Shown: positions 25,307 to 37,949 of the stretch, one piece after another
Layout of the letters: each line of letters begins with the position of its first letter
Position numbering within the stretch: position 1 is the stretch's first letter
DNA from: Arenicola marina
Taxonomy: Eukaryota; Annelida; Polychaeta; Arenicolidae
DNA: 64,000 bases
Assembly (NCBI GenBank): GCA_964019135.1
Contig: OZ025248.1
Location: 51,639,670 to 51,703,669 of the forward strand
Direction: 5' to 3'
Position numbers and translations under genes: made by a program
Notes under the pieces: model-generated
What the model saw: only the letters and a program-made list of their open reading frames with translations
The model's database searches: none
Told to the model about the DNA's origin: nothing

Positions 25307-26992
25307 GGGTGTCTATATCAAGTGGGTGTCTATATCAAGTGGGTGTCTATATATCAAGTGGTTGTCTATATCAAGTGGATGTCTATATCAAGTGGGTGTC
25401 TATATCAAGTGGGTGTCTATATCAAGTTGGTGTCTATATATCAAGTGGTTGTCTATATCAAGTGGGTGTCAATATCAAGTGGGTGTCTATATCAAGTGGG
25501 TGTCTATATCAAGTGGGTGTCTATATCAAGTGGGTGTCTATATCAAGTGGGTGTCTATATCAAGTGGGTGGCTATATCAAGTGGGTGGCTATATCAAGTT
25601 GGTGTCTATATCAAGTGAGTGTCTATATCAAGTTGGTGTCTATATATCAAGTGGTTGTCTATATCAAGTGGGTGTCTATATCAAGTGGGTGTCTATATCA
25701 AGTGGGTGTCTATATCAAGTTGGTGTCTATATCAAGTGGGTGTCTATATCAAGTGGGTGTCTATATCAAGTGGGTGTCTATATCAAGTGGGTGTCTATAT
25801 CAAGTGGGTGTCTATATCAAGTTGGTGTCTATATATCAAGTGGGTGTCTATATCAAGTGGGTGTCTATATCAAGTTGGTGTCTATATCAAGTGGGTGTCT
25901 ATATCAAGTTGGTGTCTATATCAAGTGGGTGTCTATATCAAGTTGGTGTCTATATTAAGTGGGTGTCTATATCAAGTGGGTGTCTATATCAAGTGGGTGT
26001 TATTATCAAGTTGGTGTCTATATCAAGTGAGTGTCTATATCAAGTTGGTGTCTATATATCAAGTGGTTGTCTATATCAAGTGGGTGTCTATATCAAGTGG
26101 GTGTCTATATCAAGTGGGTGTCTATATCAAGTGGGTGGCTATATCAAGTTGGTGTCTATATCAAGTGAGTGTCTATATCAAGTTGGTGTCTATATATCAA
26201 GTGGTTGTCTATATCAAGTGGGTGTCTATATCAAGTGGGTGTCTATATCAAGTGGGTGTCTATATCAAGTTGGTGTCTATATCAAGTGGGTGTCTATATC
26301 AAGTGGGTGTCTATATCAAGTGGGTGTCTATATCAAGTGGGTGTCTATATCAAGTGGGTGTCTATATCAAGTTGGTGTCTATATATCAAGTGGGTGTCTA
26401 TATCAAGTGGGTGTCTATATCAAGTTGGTGTCTATATCAAGTGGGTGTCTATATCAAGTTGGTGTCTATATCAAGTGGGTGTCTATATCAAGTTGGTGTC
26501 TATATTAAGTGGGTGTCTATATCAAGTGGGTGTCTATATCAAGTGGGTGTTATTATCAAGTTGGTGTCTATATCAAGTGAGTGTCTATATCAAGTTGGTG
26601 TCTATATATCAAGTGGTTGTCTATATCAAGTGGGTGTCTATATCAAGTGGGTGTCTATATCAAGTGGGTGTCTATATCAAGTTGGTGTCTATATCAAGTG
26701 GGTGTCTATATCAAGTGGGTGTCTATATCAAGTGGGTGTCTATATCAAGTGGGTGGCTTTTTCAAGTTGGTGTCTATATCAAGTTGGTGTCTATATACCA
26801 AGTGGGTGTCTATATCAAGTGGGTGTCTATATCAAGTTGGTGTCTATATCAAGTGGGTGTCTATATCAAGTGGGTGTCTATATCGAGTGGGTGTCTATAT
26901 CAAGTGGGTGTCTATATCAAGTGGGTGTCTATATCAAGTGGGTGTTTATATCAAGTGGGTGTCTATATCAAGCAGGTGTCTACATCAAGTGG
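25307..26992. repeat. 17-bp minisatellite with 19-bp variants, about 98 copies, higher-order
   Basis: The unit is TATATCAAGTGGGTGTC (17 bp). A 19-bp form carries an extra TA (tatatatcaag), and GTTGGTGTC and GTGAGTGTC variants recur. The marker TCAAGTGAGT occurs at 25,611, 26,023, 26,161 and 26,573, spaced 412, 138 and 412 bp. A rarer variant, 'tattatcaag', recurs at 26,001 and 26,551, 550 bp apart. A 550-bp block has therefore been duplicated as a whole. The unit has no stop codon in three plus-strand frames, which produces long repetitive frames (up to 486 residues) that are not credible genes. Confidence 0.95.
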
Positions 26993-27163
26993 AACTCTGA
27001 TCTTCTAATGCCTGCGAATCATGATACTAAGAACTTTGCCGTCCAGATATACGCACTAAACAGAGTAGATTTGATCTAATGGGCCCAGGGCTTTATCAGT
27101 TTCTTTTGGTAGTAACGTGAGCAAAGGCTAATGCAATTAATACCAACCGCAAGGCACTGAATC

Positions 27164-29875
27164 GGTGGTGGCTGTAGAGCCCGGTGCCTAGGGAGGCCAG
27201 GGGTGTTTGTAGAGCACGGTGCCTAGGGAGGCCAGGGGTGGTTGTAGAGCCCGGTGCCTAGGGAGGCCAGGGGTGTTTGTAGAGCCCGGTGCCTAGGGTG
27301 GCCAGGGGTGGTTGTAGAGCCCGGTGCCTAGGGAGGCCAGGGGTGGTTGTAGAGCACGGTGCCTAGGGAGGCCAGGGGTGGTTGTAGAGCACGGTGCCTA
27401 GGGAGGCCAGGGGTGATTGTAGTGCACGGTGCCTGGGGAGGCCAGGGGTGGTTGTAGAGCACGGTGCCTAGGGAGGCCAGGGGTGATTGTAGTGCACGGT
27501 GTCTGGGGAGGCCAGGGGTGGTTGTAGAGCATGGTGCCTAGGGAGACCAGGGGTGGTTGTAGAGCACGGTGCCTAGGGAGGCCAGGGGTGATTGTAGTGC
27601 ACGGTGTCTGGGGAGGCCAGGGGTGGTTGTAGAGCATGGTGCCCAGGGAGACCAGGGGTGGTTATAGAGCACGGTGCCTAGGGAGGCCAGAGGTGGTTGT
27701 AGAGCACGGTGCCTAAGGAGGCCAGGGGTGGTTGTAGAGCACGGTGCCCAGGGAGGCCAGGGGTGGTTGTAGAGCACGGTGCCTAGGGAAGCCAGGGTTG
27801 GTTGTAGAGCACGGTGACAAGGGAGGCCAGGGGTGGTTGTAGAGCACGGTGCCTATGGAGGCTAGGGGTGGTTGTAGTGCACGGTTCCTAAGGAGGCCAG
27901 GGGTAGTTGTAGAGCACGGTGCCCATGGAGGCCAGGGATGGTTGTAGAGCACGGTGCCTAAGGAGGCCAGGGGTGGTTGTAGAGTACGGTGTCTAGGGAG
28001 GCCAGGGATGGTTGTAGAGTTCGGTGCCTAGGGAGGACAGGGGTGGGTGTAGAGCACGGTGCCTAGGGAGGCCAGGGGTGTTTGTATAGCACGGTGCCTA
28101 GGGAGGCCAGGGATGGTTGTAGAGCACGGTGCCTAAGGAGGCCAGGGGTGGTTGTAGTGCACGGTGCCTAAGGAGGCCAGGGGTGGTTGTAGAGCACGGT
28201 ACCTAAGGAGGCCAGGGGTGGTTGTAGTGCACGGTGCCTATGGAGGCTAGGGGTGGTTGTAGTGCACGGTTCCTAAGGAGGCCAGGGGTGGTTGTAGAGC
28301 ACGGTGCCTATGGAGGCCAGGGGTGGTTGTAGAGCACGGTGCCTAAGGAGGCCAGGGGTGGTTGTAGAATACGGTGTCTAGGGAGGCCAGGGGTGGTTGT
28401 AGAGCACGGTGCCTAAGGAGGCCAGGGTTGGTTGTAGAGTACGGTGACAAGGGAGGCCAGGGGTGGTTGTAGAGCACGGTGCCTAAGGAGGCCAGGGGTG
28501 GTTTTAGAGCACGGTGCCTAGGGAGGCTAGGGGTGGTTGTAGAGCACGGTGTCTGGGGAGGCCAGGGGTGGTTGTAGAGTACGGTGCCTAGGGAGGCCAG
28601 GGGTGGTTGTATGACACGGTACCTATGGAGGCCAGGGGTGGTTGTAGAGCACGGTGCCTATGGAGGCCAGGGGTGGTTGTAGAGCACGGTGCCTAGGGAG
28701 GCCAGGGTTGGTTGTAGAGCACGGTGACAAGGGAGGCCAGGGGTGGTTGTAGAGTACGGTGTCTAGGGAGGCCAGGGGTGGTTGTAGAGCACGGTGCCTA
28801 GGGAGGACAGGGGTGGGTGTAGAGTACGGTGCCTAGGTAGGCCAGGGATGGTTGTAGAGCACGGTGCCTAAGGAGGCCAGGGGTGGTTGTAGAGCACGGT
28901 GCCTAAGGAGGCCAGGGTTGGCTGTAGAGCACGGTGACAAGAGAGGCCAGGGGTGGTTGTAGAGCACGGTGCCTAAGGAGGCCAGGGGTGGTTGTAGAGC
29001 ACGGTGCCTAGGGAGGCTAGGGGTGGTTGTAGAGCACGGTGCCTAGGGAGGCCAGGGTTGGCTGTAGAGCACGGTGACAAGAGAGGCCAGGGGTGGTTGT
29101 AGAGCACGGTGCCTAAAGAGGCCAGGGGTGGTTGTAGAGCACGGTACCTATGGAGGCCAGGGGTGGTTGTAGAGCACGGTGCCTATGGAGGCTAGGGGTG
29201 GTTGTAGAGCACGGTGCCTAGGGAGGCTAGGGGTGGTTGTAGAGCACGGTGCCTAGGGAGGACAGGGGTGGTTGTAGAGCACGGTGCCTAAGGAGGCCAG
29301 GGTTGGTTGTAGAGTACGGTGACAAGGGAGGCCAGGGGTGGTTGTAGAGCACGGTGCCTAGGGAGGCCAGGGATGGTTGTAGAGCACGGTGCCTAAGGAG
29401 GCCAGGGGTGGTTGTAGAGCACGGTGCCTAGGGAGGCCAGGGTTGGCTGTAGAGCACGGTGACAAGAGAGGCCAGGGGTGGTTGTAGAGCACGGTGCCTA
29501 AAGAGGCCAGGGGTGGTTGTAGAGCACGGTACCTATGGAGGCCAGGGGTGGTTGTAGAGCACGGTGCCTAGGGAGGCCAGGGATGGTTGTAGAGCACGGT
29601 GCCTAAGGAGGCCAGGGGTGGTTGTAGAGCACGGTGCCTAAAGAGGCCAGGGGTGGTTGTAGAGCACGGTACCTATGGAGGCCAGGGGTGGTTGTAGAGC
29701 ACGTAGCCTATGGAGGCCAGGGGTGGTTGTAGAGCACGGTGCCTAGGGAGGCTAGGGGTGGTTGTAGAGCACGGTGCCTAAGGAGGCCAGGGATGGTTGT
29801 AGAGCACGGTGCCTAGGGAGGCTAGGGGTGGTTGTAGAGCACGGTGCCTAAGGAGGCCACGGGTGGTTGTAGAAC
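27164..29875. repeat. 35-bp minisatellite, about 77 copies, constant length
   Basis: The unit is GGTTGTAGAGCACGGTGCCT then AGGGAGGCCAGGGGT. The GCCTA position falls at 27,186, 27,221, 28,026, 29,811 and 29,846, all separated by exact multiples of 35 (27,186 to 29,846 is 76 x 35). Variation is by substitution only: AGGGAGG, AAGGAGG or ATGGAGG; the 'gacaagg' variant; GGGT or GGAT. Variants recur in clusters, pointing to multi-unit exchange. Confidence 0.95.
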
Positions 29876-30873
29876 AGACAAGCCATGGGTGTAGTGACTA
29901 CGGAGTATTCAAGAGGATAACAGCCTGCATTACTGCCATGCGTCTTGGAGCAGCTGCCGGAGCGCCTTTTTGCTGCGCCCAACCTCTGAACATTTTTCTC
30001 CCTGAGACAATACGACGATTATCACATCATCTAAATGAGGGTGCCGACAGTAATGAAACCGCAACCCATACTAATATACGCGACTCATGTCGCTTGCATT
30101 CTCAACACGCAGCGGTCTATGGACATCCACAAAAGGAGTTCTCGTGACCTTTTGCGCACTGTACGAGACACAAAAAGCACGTGACAGCCCTTGAGAAATC
30201 CGCACCTTTTTCCCCCGCTACACAAGTTTCAAAGCGTAAACACGCTGGTGCGTAGGATGCATATAAGCAGGAGGAGGTGACGATCGGGCGCAGCAGTTGG
30301 CATTAAATATGAATGGTCTGCGCGGTGGCTGTGTGAAAACTTCGACCTGACGACACTCGGTAGATAACGTGGACTGTGTTCGATACTCATCCCACGCTGT
30401 TTCCGTTTTGTCGCCGAGGGGCTATTTGGGAGACAAGTCATTTTGGCGGATAATGAAACGATGCTTATAGCAGGTTAGGAGAACCTTTGTTATAAGGCGG
30501 TGTGATAATGAATGGGAGGGAAGGGTGGGGTGATGGAGGGGAGTGGGAGGGCGAGAGGTAGAAGGAGTCAAAGATAAGAAGAGATGAAACAATATGCAGG
30601 CGAGAAAAGTGCAATAAGGATATGGGAAGGAAAGAAAGATACAGAAGGGAAAAGCATCAATGATGGGATATTGGATCATTAGGAGGAGAACGAAATGGGA
30701 GAGGAGGACCCGATACGAATAGGAAGAATAGGAAAATGGGGAAAGGAGCTGAAAGGAATGGAATAACACGTCATGAAGGGTGAAGAGGGGAATGCTCGCA
30801 ATTCTTTCCCCCATCACACTCGCTTCGGTCCTGTGGTATTCCAACGCGACACACTCACATAGATATATGTATA
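29876..30873. other. Unique sequence, no supported gene
   Basis: A 140-residue minus-strand frame (30,422-30,844) is rich in S, F, P and L because the plus strand is purine-rich; no motif is visible. A TA-rich run at 30,860-30,876 precedes the transposase remnant. Confidence 0.45.
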
Positions 30874-31115
30874 TACATCGAAGCCGCTGCAGAGAACGAG
30901 CTAGCCGTGGATGAAGACGATGATGAAGAAGACGATAACATTCCCCTTGCTGAGTTCCGCCTCCGATGATGTCATGTTACATAGTCAATAAACGCATTCA
31001 CTAAGAAAATTTCTTGTCAAAACCGTCCCAAAAAAATATTAAGCGCCCGGGTTCGAATAAGCGCCCGTTTGAATAAACGCCCGGGGAATTGTATGCTCGA
31101 AACAATAACCCCCCG
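30874..31115 (+). mobile_element. pogo/Tigger-like DNA transposon 3' remnant
   Basis: A short open segment at 30,874-30,969 ends in an acidic run and DDNIPLAEFRLR just before a stop. Acidic tails followed by NIPLA-type sequence are characteristic of pogo/Tigger (CENP-B-like) transposases. An AATAAA lies at 30,987-30,992. Downstream, 'aagcgcccgggttcgaat', 'aagcgcccgtttgaat' and 'aaacgcccgggg' form short direct repeats, answered by CCCGGGCG in inverted sense at about 31,113-31,120, resembling the repetitive subterminal region of such elements. The catalytic DDE domain, the left end and the TA target duplication were not found, so this is an end fragment at most. The assignment rests on a short motif. 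Confidence 0.4.
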
Positions 31116-33685
31116 GGCGTTTTCTCAAGCAACTACGGTAACAAATAAACAGCCATTAAATGAGAATGGAACACACTCTAATAATGTTAGTCGAATATTG
31201 CGCAGAACATCACCGATCCCACATTCTATACCTTATACACAAGCGTTATTTCTACGCATGGAATAAGGTTCTGGTACAAAAATGTGTCTTTGTCAAACAG
31301 GCAGCATACAAACTTCCGAAAGCAAAAGGGAAACTTCTATCCTGTACCCCGTCGCAAAAAGAACCCGGGGAGCTCATCAGTAGGCAGTTCCAGTTATAGT
31401 TCGACTTGAGTCCTTTGAACTCGCGATGCCAAACTGTCCGACAGAATCCAAAACCGTACCACTCAAACAGAAACCCCATCATATCCGTTAAAATTTAATT
31501 ATTTGCGCTTTGAGGATGAATGTGGGTAGCGTAGCGCCCCTCCCCCCCCCACCCCCCACCACGATTTCCCCAATCGTCGCCGACCCCCCCCCCCCCCAAA
31601 CACCACCCCTAGCTACGTGCCCAAGCCTCACCCCAGGAGAGTGGGTCACAATAAAACGTGAATACATCAGTGTGACACAGAGACAGCCACATGGGGATTG
31701 AGCTCGCCATGATCTAATTTCCGCCCAGCGGCCTCTGAGGTCAGGTGACAAGTTTGGTCTATGGCGTAGTTTTCATTCTTTAGCACCGCGATCGGTAAGA
31801 CACTTCATCGCTCGATATGGTACTGGGGATCACGTGGGAGGGTGGAGGGTGAGGTGGCGGGGGGGGGCAGTCATCGCATGATATCCTCCAAGTCCGGACG
31901 TAGGAGGAAATTATATTTAGCTGGTCATATCATGAGGTATTGATCTTTAGATTAGAGACACTATCTCCAATTATGTGTCGCAGTGTGAAAAGCCATAGCT
32001 CTGTTGCACATATATATATAATATATCTTCAAACGTTTTCATCTCACACCCTCTATTTACTTTGCTGCTTTGCTCGCCTCTTTATAGTTTGCACACTTTT
32101 TTGCTTCTTTCCAGTTCCATTCTCTGCCTTTCTATCACTTAATTTTCACTCGTTTTCCATAACAATCAACCAGAAATTGCTGACATCACCCACACCTTTT
32201 ATAGCCCCCCAGGTAGGGAACCATTATTATAATGTCCACATTTGGTTAAGTCATCAGCACCAGACTTACCTCGCTCATAAAACAATTCTGTTTCATCAGC
32301 TGTAGTCTCACTGCGGCCACGCACCTGCCGGTATCCAAACACCGCTGGTCAATGATGGGTCGATGGCTGCTGCACACAGCCGTTGAAACGCAAAAGCCTG
32401 CGCCGTTGACTCCATGCTGGGTGGGTCGGTGGAGGGTGCAGCAGTATCCGGAGTGAGGCTGGGGTAATGATGATCGCGCCGCCGTAACCACATCAGTGAT
32501 GTGAAAGATCTTAACGACTTATCTCAGTGCATGCCCTGTGAGTGGCTATCACGCTGCGTCGAATCATCGTTGTCTCTGATGGTCGCATGATGTCGCTAGT
32601 GTCGATAAACCGGCTTTCCTTCCTTCCTTCCTTCCTCCTATCCTTCCTTTCTTTTCTTCTTTTTTTCTTTCTTTCTTTCCACGCGGGTTTGGTAGAGACC
32701 CAGGTCGATAGGTATCTAGCACCCTCCCCGCTCGGGTACTTTTATTCTTTTCGTTCTTTCCTTACCCCTGTAGCCAGTACGAGCGTGGCTGGTTGCATGT
32801 ACGGCAATCCCACAGATGAGACGCTATAGCCGCTATAATATCAGTTGGGCGAATCCCACTCCCTCTCTCTCCCTCTCTCTCGCTCTCCCTATACACAGGA
32901 CTGAGTTGCATGCATTTCACGGGCCCATGAGGCAGCAGCCTGGAGACGCGTTCGGATGGCCTCGTCCAGCGTGGGGCGGGGGGGGGGGGGGGTCCGCCGC
33001 CGCCACTGGCCATTCCTCAGCCCATGCAGGAAAATTGCCGCCATGTAACAACTCCCGCGGCAGCTGTCACCGCGAGCAGTGGCTCTACCCTGTGGGCGCC
33101 CGGGAAACTATCGATGCTGTCCGGTCGCTTCCTTTCTCGATTCACACCCCGCGTACTCCCCCTTTTCCCTCCCTCCGTCACCCACCACCCACCCACCCAC
33201 CCACCCCGCTCCGCTTCGCCAGCGGGATGTGTTGAGAAAGGAAATTCTCATATATGTATGTATATATATATATAAATAAAGTTAATTAAGGAATCTGGTA
33301 GGATTCCATAAGGGTGGGGATAATGACACGCGGGGCTTGCCTGTCGCTCGGAATTACGGCGTGAAGCTGAGAGATCTCTGGCCGCGTGTGTGGGTCCCCG
33401 ATTGGCAATACATATATAATGGGGGTCATGACCCCGGTATCTGGCTATCTTCCTGTCATATTGTGTCCGGGCGTTGCAGGACAGAGCGGCTTGTTCGCCA
33501 TAATTTTTAACGGTTATTTATTCCAATGGCGAGAGGTGTATCCACTCTCAGTATGGTATAGCTGCTCGCTGGCATCGGGGTTTGAAATGTGGCTGTTCGT
33601 CCACGTCTCGTAATGTAGTTGGTCGTATTTTTATCGTAATCAGTTGTTAAGCTAGGTATTTATTGCGGCTGTCCCTCTATGTATT
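31116..33685. other. Unique sequence with simple repeats and C-runs
   Basis: No gene was recognised. Contents include C-runs near 31,541-31,600, a G-run at about 31,860, TA-rich runs at 32,010-32,026 and 33,250-33,276, CCTT/CTTT repeats at about 32,618-32,680, CT repeats at about 32,860-32,888 and an ACCC run at about 33,180-33,210. Frames over 32,762-33,279 on both strands reflect low complexity. Confidence 0.5.
32618..32680. repeat. (CCTT)n/(CTTT)n microsatellite
   Basis: An imperfect pyrimidine tetranucleotide repeat. Confidence 0.85.
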
Positions 33686-36600
33686 GTCGTTTGGTTGTTA
33701 GTCTATGTATAGTACTCTGGTTGTTAGTCTATGCATAGTATTCTAGTTGTTAGTCTATGCATAGTACTCTGGTTGTTAGTCTATGTATAGTACTCTGGTT
33801 GTTAGTCTATGCATAGTACTCTGGTTGTTTGTCTATGTATAGTACTCTGGTTGTTCGTCTATGTACAGTACTCTGGTTGTTAGTCTATGTATAGTACTCT
33901 GGTTGTTAGTCTATGTGTAGTACTCTGGTTGTTAGTTTATGTATAGTACTCTGGTTGTTAGTCTATGCATAATACTCTGGTTGTTAGTTTATGTATAGTA
34001 CTCTGTTTGTTCGTCTATGTATAATACTCTGGTTGTTAGCCTATGTATAGTACTCTGGTTGTTAGTCTATGTATAGTACTCTGGTTGTTCGTCTATGTAT
34101 AGTACACTGGTTGTTAGTCTATGTATAGTACTCTGGTTGTTCGTCTATGTATAGTACACTGGTTGTTCGTCTATGTATAGTACTCTGGTTGTTAGTCTAT
34201 GTATAGTACTCTGGTTGTTCGTCTATGTACAATACTCTGGTTGTTAGTCTATGTATAGTACTCTGGTTGTTAGTCTATGTATAGTACTCTGGTTGTTAGT
34301 CTATGTATAGTACTCTGGTTGTTAGTTTATGTATAGTACTCTGTTTGTTAGTCTATGTATAGTACTCTGGTTGTTAGTCTATGCATGGTACTCTGGTTGT
34401 TTGTCTATGTATAGTACTCTGGTTGTTCGTCTATGTATAGTACTCTGGTTGTTAGTCTATGTATAGTACTTTGGTTGTTAGTCTATGTATAGTACTCTGG
34501 TTGTTAGTTTATGTATAGTACTCTGGTTGTTAGTCTATGTATGGTACTCTGGTTGTTAGTCTATGTATAGTACTCTGGTTGTTAGTCTATGTATAGTACT
34601 CTGGTTGTTAGTCTATGTATAGTACTCTGGTTGTTAGTTTATGTATAGTACTCTGGTTGTTAGTGTATATATAGTACTCTGGTTGTTCATCTATGTATAG
34701 TACTCTGGTTGTTAGTCTATGTATAGTACTCTGGTTGTTAGTTTATGTATAGTACTCTGGTTGTTAGTGTATGTATAGTACTCTGGTTGTTCGTCTATGT
34801 ATAGTACTCTGGTTGTTAGTCTATGTATAGTACTCTGGTTGTTCGTCTATGTATGGTACTCTGGTTGTTCGTCTATGTATAGTACACTGGTTGTTAGTCT
34901 ATGTATAGTACTCTGGTTGTTAGTCTATGTATAGTACTCTGGCTGTTAGTCTATGTATAGTACTCTGGTTGTTAGTCTTTGTATAGTACTCTGGTTGTTA
35001 GTCTATGTATAGTACTCTGGTTGTTCGTCTATGTATAGTACTCTGGTTGTTAGTCTATGTATAGTACTCTGGTTGTTAGTCTATGTATAGTACTCTGGTT
35101 GTTAGTCTATGTATAGTACTCTGGTTGTTAGTCTTTGTATAGTACTCTGGTTGTTAGTCTATGTATAGTACTCTGGTTGTTCGTCTATGTATAGTACTCT
35201 GGTTGTTAGTCTATGTATAGTACTCTGGTTGTTAGTCTTTGTATAGTACTCTGGTTGTTAGTCTATGTATAGTACTCTGGTTGTTCGTCTATGTATAGTA
35301 CTCTGGTTGTTAGTCTATGTATAGTACTCTGGTTGTTAGTCTATGTATAGTACTCTGGTTGTTAGTCTATGTATAGTACTCTGGTTGTTAGTCTTTGTAT
35401 AGTACTCTGGTTGTTAGTCTATGTATAGTACTCTGGTTGTTCGTCTATGTATGGTACTCTGGTTGTTCGTCTATGTATAGTACACTGGTTGTTAGTCTAT
35501 GTATAGTACTCTGGTTGTTCGTCTATGTATAGTACTCTGGTTGTTCGTCTATGTATAGTACTCTGGTTGTTAGTCTATGTATAGTACTCTGGTTGTTAGT
35601 CTATGTATAGTACTCTGGTTGTTAGTCTATGTATAGTACTCTGGTTGTTAGTCTATGTATAGTACTCTGGTTGTTAGTCTTTGTATAGTACTCTGGTTGT
35701 TAGTCTATGTATAGTACACTGGTTGTTAGTCTATGTATAGTACTCTGGTTGTTCGTCTATGTATAGTACACTGGTTGTTAGTCTATGTATAGTACTCTGG
35801 TTGTTAGTCTATGTATAGTACTCTGGTTGTTAGTCTATGTATAGTACTCTGGTTGTTAGTCTATGTATAGTACTCTGGTTGTTAGTCTTTGTATAGTACT
35901 CTGGTTGTTAGTTTATGTATAGTACTCTGGTTGTTAGTCTATGCATAATACTCTGGTTGTTAGTTTATGTATAGTACTATGTTTGTTAGTCTATGTATAG
36001 TATTTTGGTTGTGAGTCTATGTATAGTACTCTGGTTGTTAGTCTATGTATAGTACTCTGGTTGTTAGTCTTTGTATAGTACTCTGGTTGTTAGTCTATGT
36101 ATAGTAGTCTAGTTGTTAGTTTATGTATAGTACTATGTTTGTTAGTCTATGTATAGTATTTTGGTTGTTAGTCTATGTGTAGTACTCTGGTTGTTAGTCT
36201 ATGTATAGTACTCTGGTTGTTAGTCTATGTATAGTACTCTGGTTGTTAGTCTATGTATAGTAGTCTAGTTGTTAGTTTATGTATAGTACTCTGGTTGTTA
36301 GTGTATGTATAGTACTCTGGATGTTAGTTTATGTATAGTACTCTGGTTGTTCGTCTATGTATAGTACTCTGGTTGTTAGTCTATGTATAGTACTCTGGTT
36401 GTTAGTTTATGTATAGTACTCTGGTTGTTCGTCTATGTATAGTACTCTGGTTGTTAGTCTATGTATAGTACTCTGGTTGTTAGTTTATGTATAGTACTCT
36501 GGTTGTTAGTGTATGTATAGTACTCTGGTTGTTCGTCTATGTATAGTACTCTGGTTGTTAGTCTATGTATAGTACTCTGGTTGTTCGTCTATGTATGGTA

Positions 36601-37388
36601 CTCTGGTTGTTCGTCTATGTATAGTACACTGGTTGTTAGTCTATGTATAGTACTCTGGTTGTTAGTCTATGTATAGTACTCTGGTTGTTAGTCTATGTAT
36701 AGTACTCTGGTTGTTAGTCTTTGTATAGTACTCTGGTTGTTAGTTTATGTATAGTACTCTGGTTGTTAGTCTATGCATAATACTCTGGTTGTTAGTTTAT
36801 GTATAGTACTATGTTTGTTAGTCTATGTATAGTACTCTGGTTGTTAGTCTATGTATAGTACTCTGGTTGTTAGTCTTTGTATAGTACTCTGGTTGTTAGT
36901 TTATGTATAGTACTCTGGTTGTTAGTCTATGCATAATACTCTGGTTGTTAGTTTATGTATAGTACTATGTTTGTTAGTCTATGTATAGTACTCTGGTTGT
37001 TCGTCTATGTATAGTACTCTGGTTGTTAGTCTATGTATAGTACTCTGGTTGTTAGTCTATGTATAGTACTCTGGTTGTTAGTCTTTGTATAGTACTCTGG
37101 TTGTTAGTCTATGTATGGTACTCTGGTTGTTTGTCTATGTATAGTACTCTGGTTGTTAGTCTATGTATAGTACTCTGGTTGTTAGTCTATGTATAGTACT
37201 CTGGTTGTTAGTCTATGTATAGTACTCTGGTTGTTTGTCTATGCATAGTACTCTGGTTGTTAGTCTATGCATAGTACTCTGGTTGTTAGTCTATGTATAG
37301 TACTCTGGTTATTAGTCTATGTATAGTACTCTGGTTGTTCGTCTATGTATAGCACTCTGGTTGTTCGTCTATGTATAGTACTCTGGTC
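33686..37388. repeat. 26-bp minisatellite, 142 copies, exact register
   Basis: The unit is TATGTATAGTACTCTGGTTG then TTAGTC. The GTCT start falls at 33,701, 33,727 and on to 37,341 and 37,367; 33,701 to 37,367 is exactly 141 x 26 bp. A GTCTTT variant occurs at 34,975, 35,131, 35,235, 35,391, 35,677, 35,885, 36,067, 36,717, 36,873 and 37,081, every spacing a multiple of 26. The 156/104/156 spacing of the first four shows a 260-bp (10-unit) duplication. Other common variants are TTCGTC, GTTTATG, TGCATAG and TACACTG. No coding frame spans it. Confidence 0.97.
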
Positions 37389-37399
37389 GCTGCTTGGTG

Positions 37400-37587
37400 C
37401 TGTTATGACGTTGTGCAATGTGTTGCCTTGTATCGCGTTTCTGCCCTGTTATCGCGTTGTGCAACGCTTTGTTGCATCTCTGTTTTTTGCTGTTAGCGAG
37501 TTGTGTAACGTATTGTCTTGTTGTATCGCTGTTTGTTGCTGTGATGGCGTTGTGAAAGGCATTGCTTTATTGTGTTTCTGTTTAGTG
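37400..37587. repeat. Degenerate repeat of about 47 bp, four copies
   Basis: Four successive blocks of 46, 44, 49 and 49 bp each begin CTGTTAT/CTGTTAG/CTGTGAT, followed by 'gcgttgtg(c/t)aa', and end in 'cgttt' or 'ctgttt'. It abuts the 26-bp array directly but its unit is unrelated. Confidence 0.7.
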
Positions 37588-37949
37588 CCAAAGTCTCCTG
37601 GCCCTTTGATGTAACGGGGAATCCACACCCGTCTATTGAACATATTTTGATCAGTTCGGCATTGAACATAGTTTTATCTGTTTACATTGGCGCTGGTAGT
37701 CCTGGTGTTTCGCCGTTTCCGGAGTTTGTACTCTAGGCTGGCCTCCACCCAAGGTATATAAACAAAACAAAAGAACGAAAACACAGTCATGACAGTACAT
37801 ACAAACGATATGAAAAGTGAATTTGGGAAACCTCAGTAACCACTCTGGTATTTTCTTTGGAGAGCCAAACTTACAAATTTACATAACTTACACATAACTT
37901 GTTGTTTGTGGACATCAACTCTACAAAGTCATCCATTGTTGGGAATGTA
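37588..37949. other. Unique spacer between array and LINE 3' end
   Basis: No gene was seen. The sequence becomes AT-rich toward the inferred 3' end of the minus-strand LINE. Confidence 0.5.

Noticed and set aside
25288-27079. Plus-strand frames of 406 and 486 residues rich in SISSGCLYQVGVYIKWV
   Set aside because: The 17-bp unit lacks stops in all three plus frames, so any frame is open. 19-bp units change the frame without consequence, which a real protein would not tolerate.
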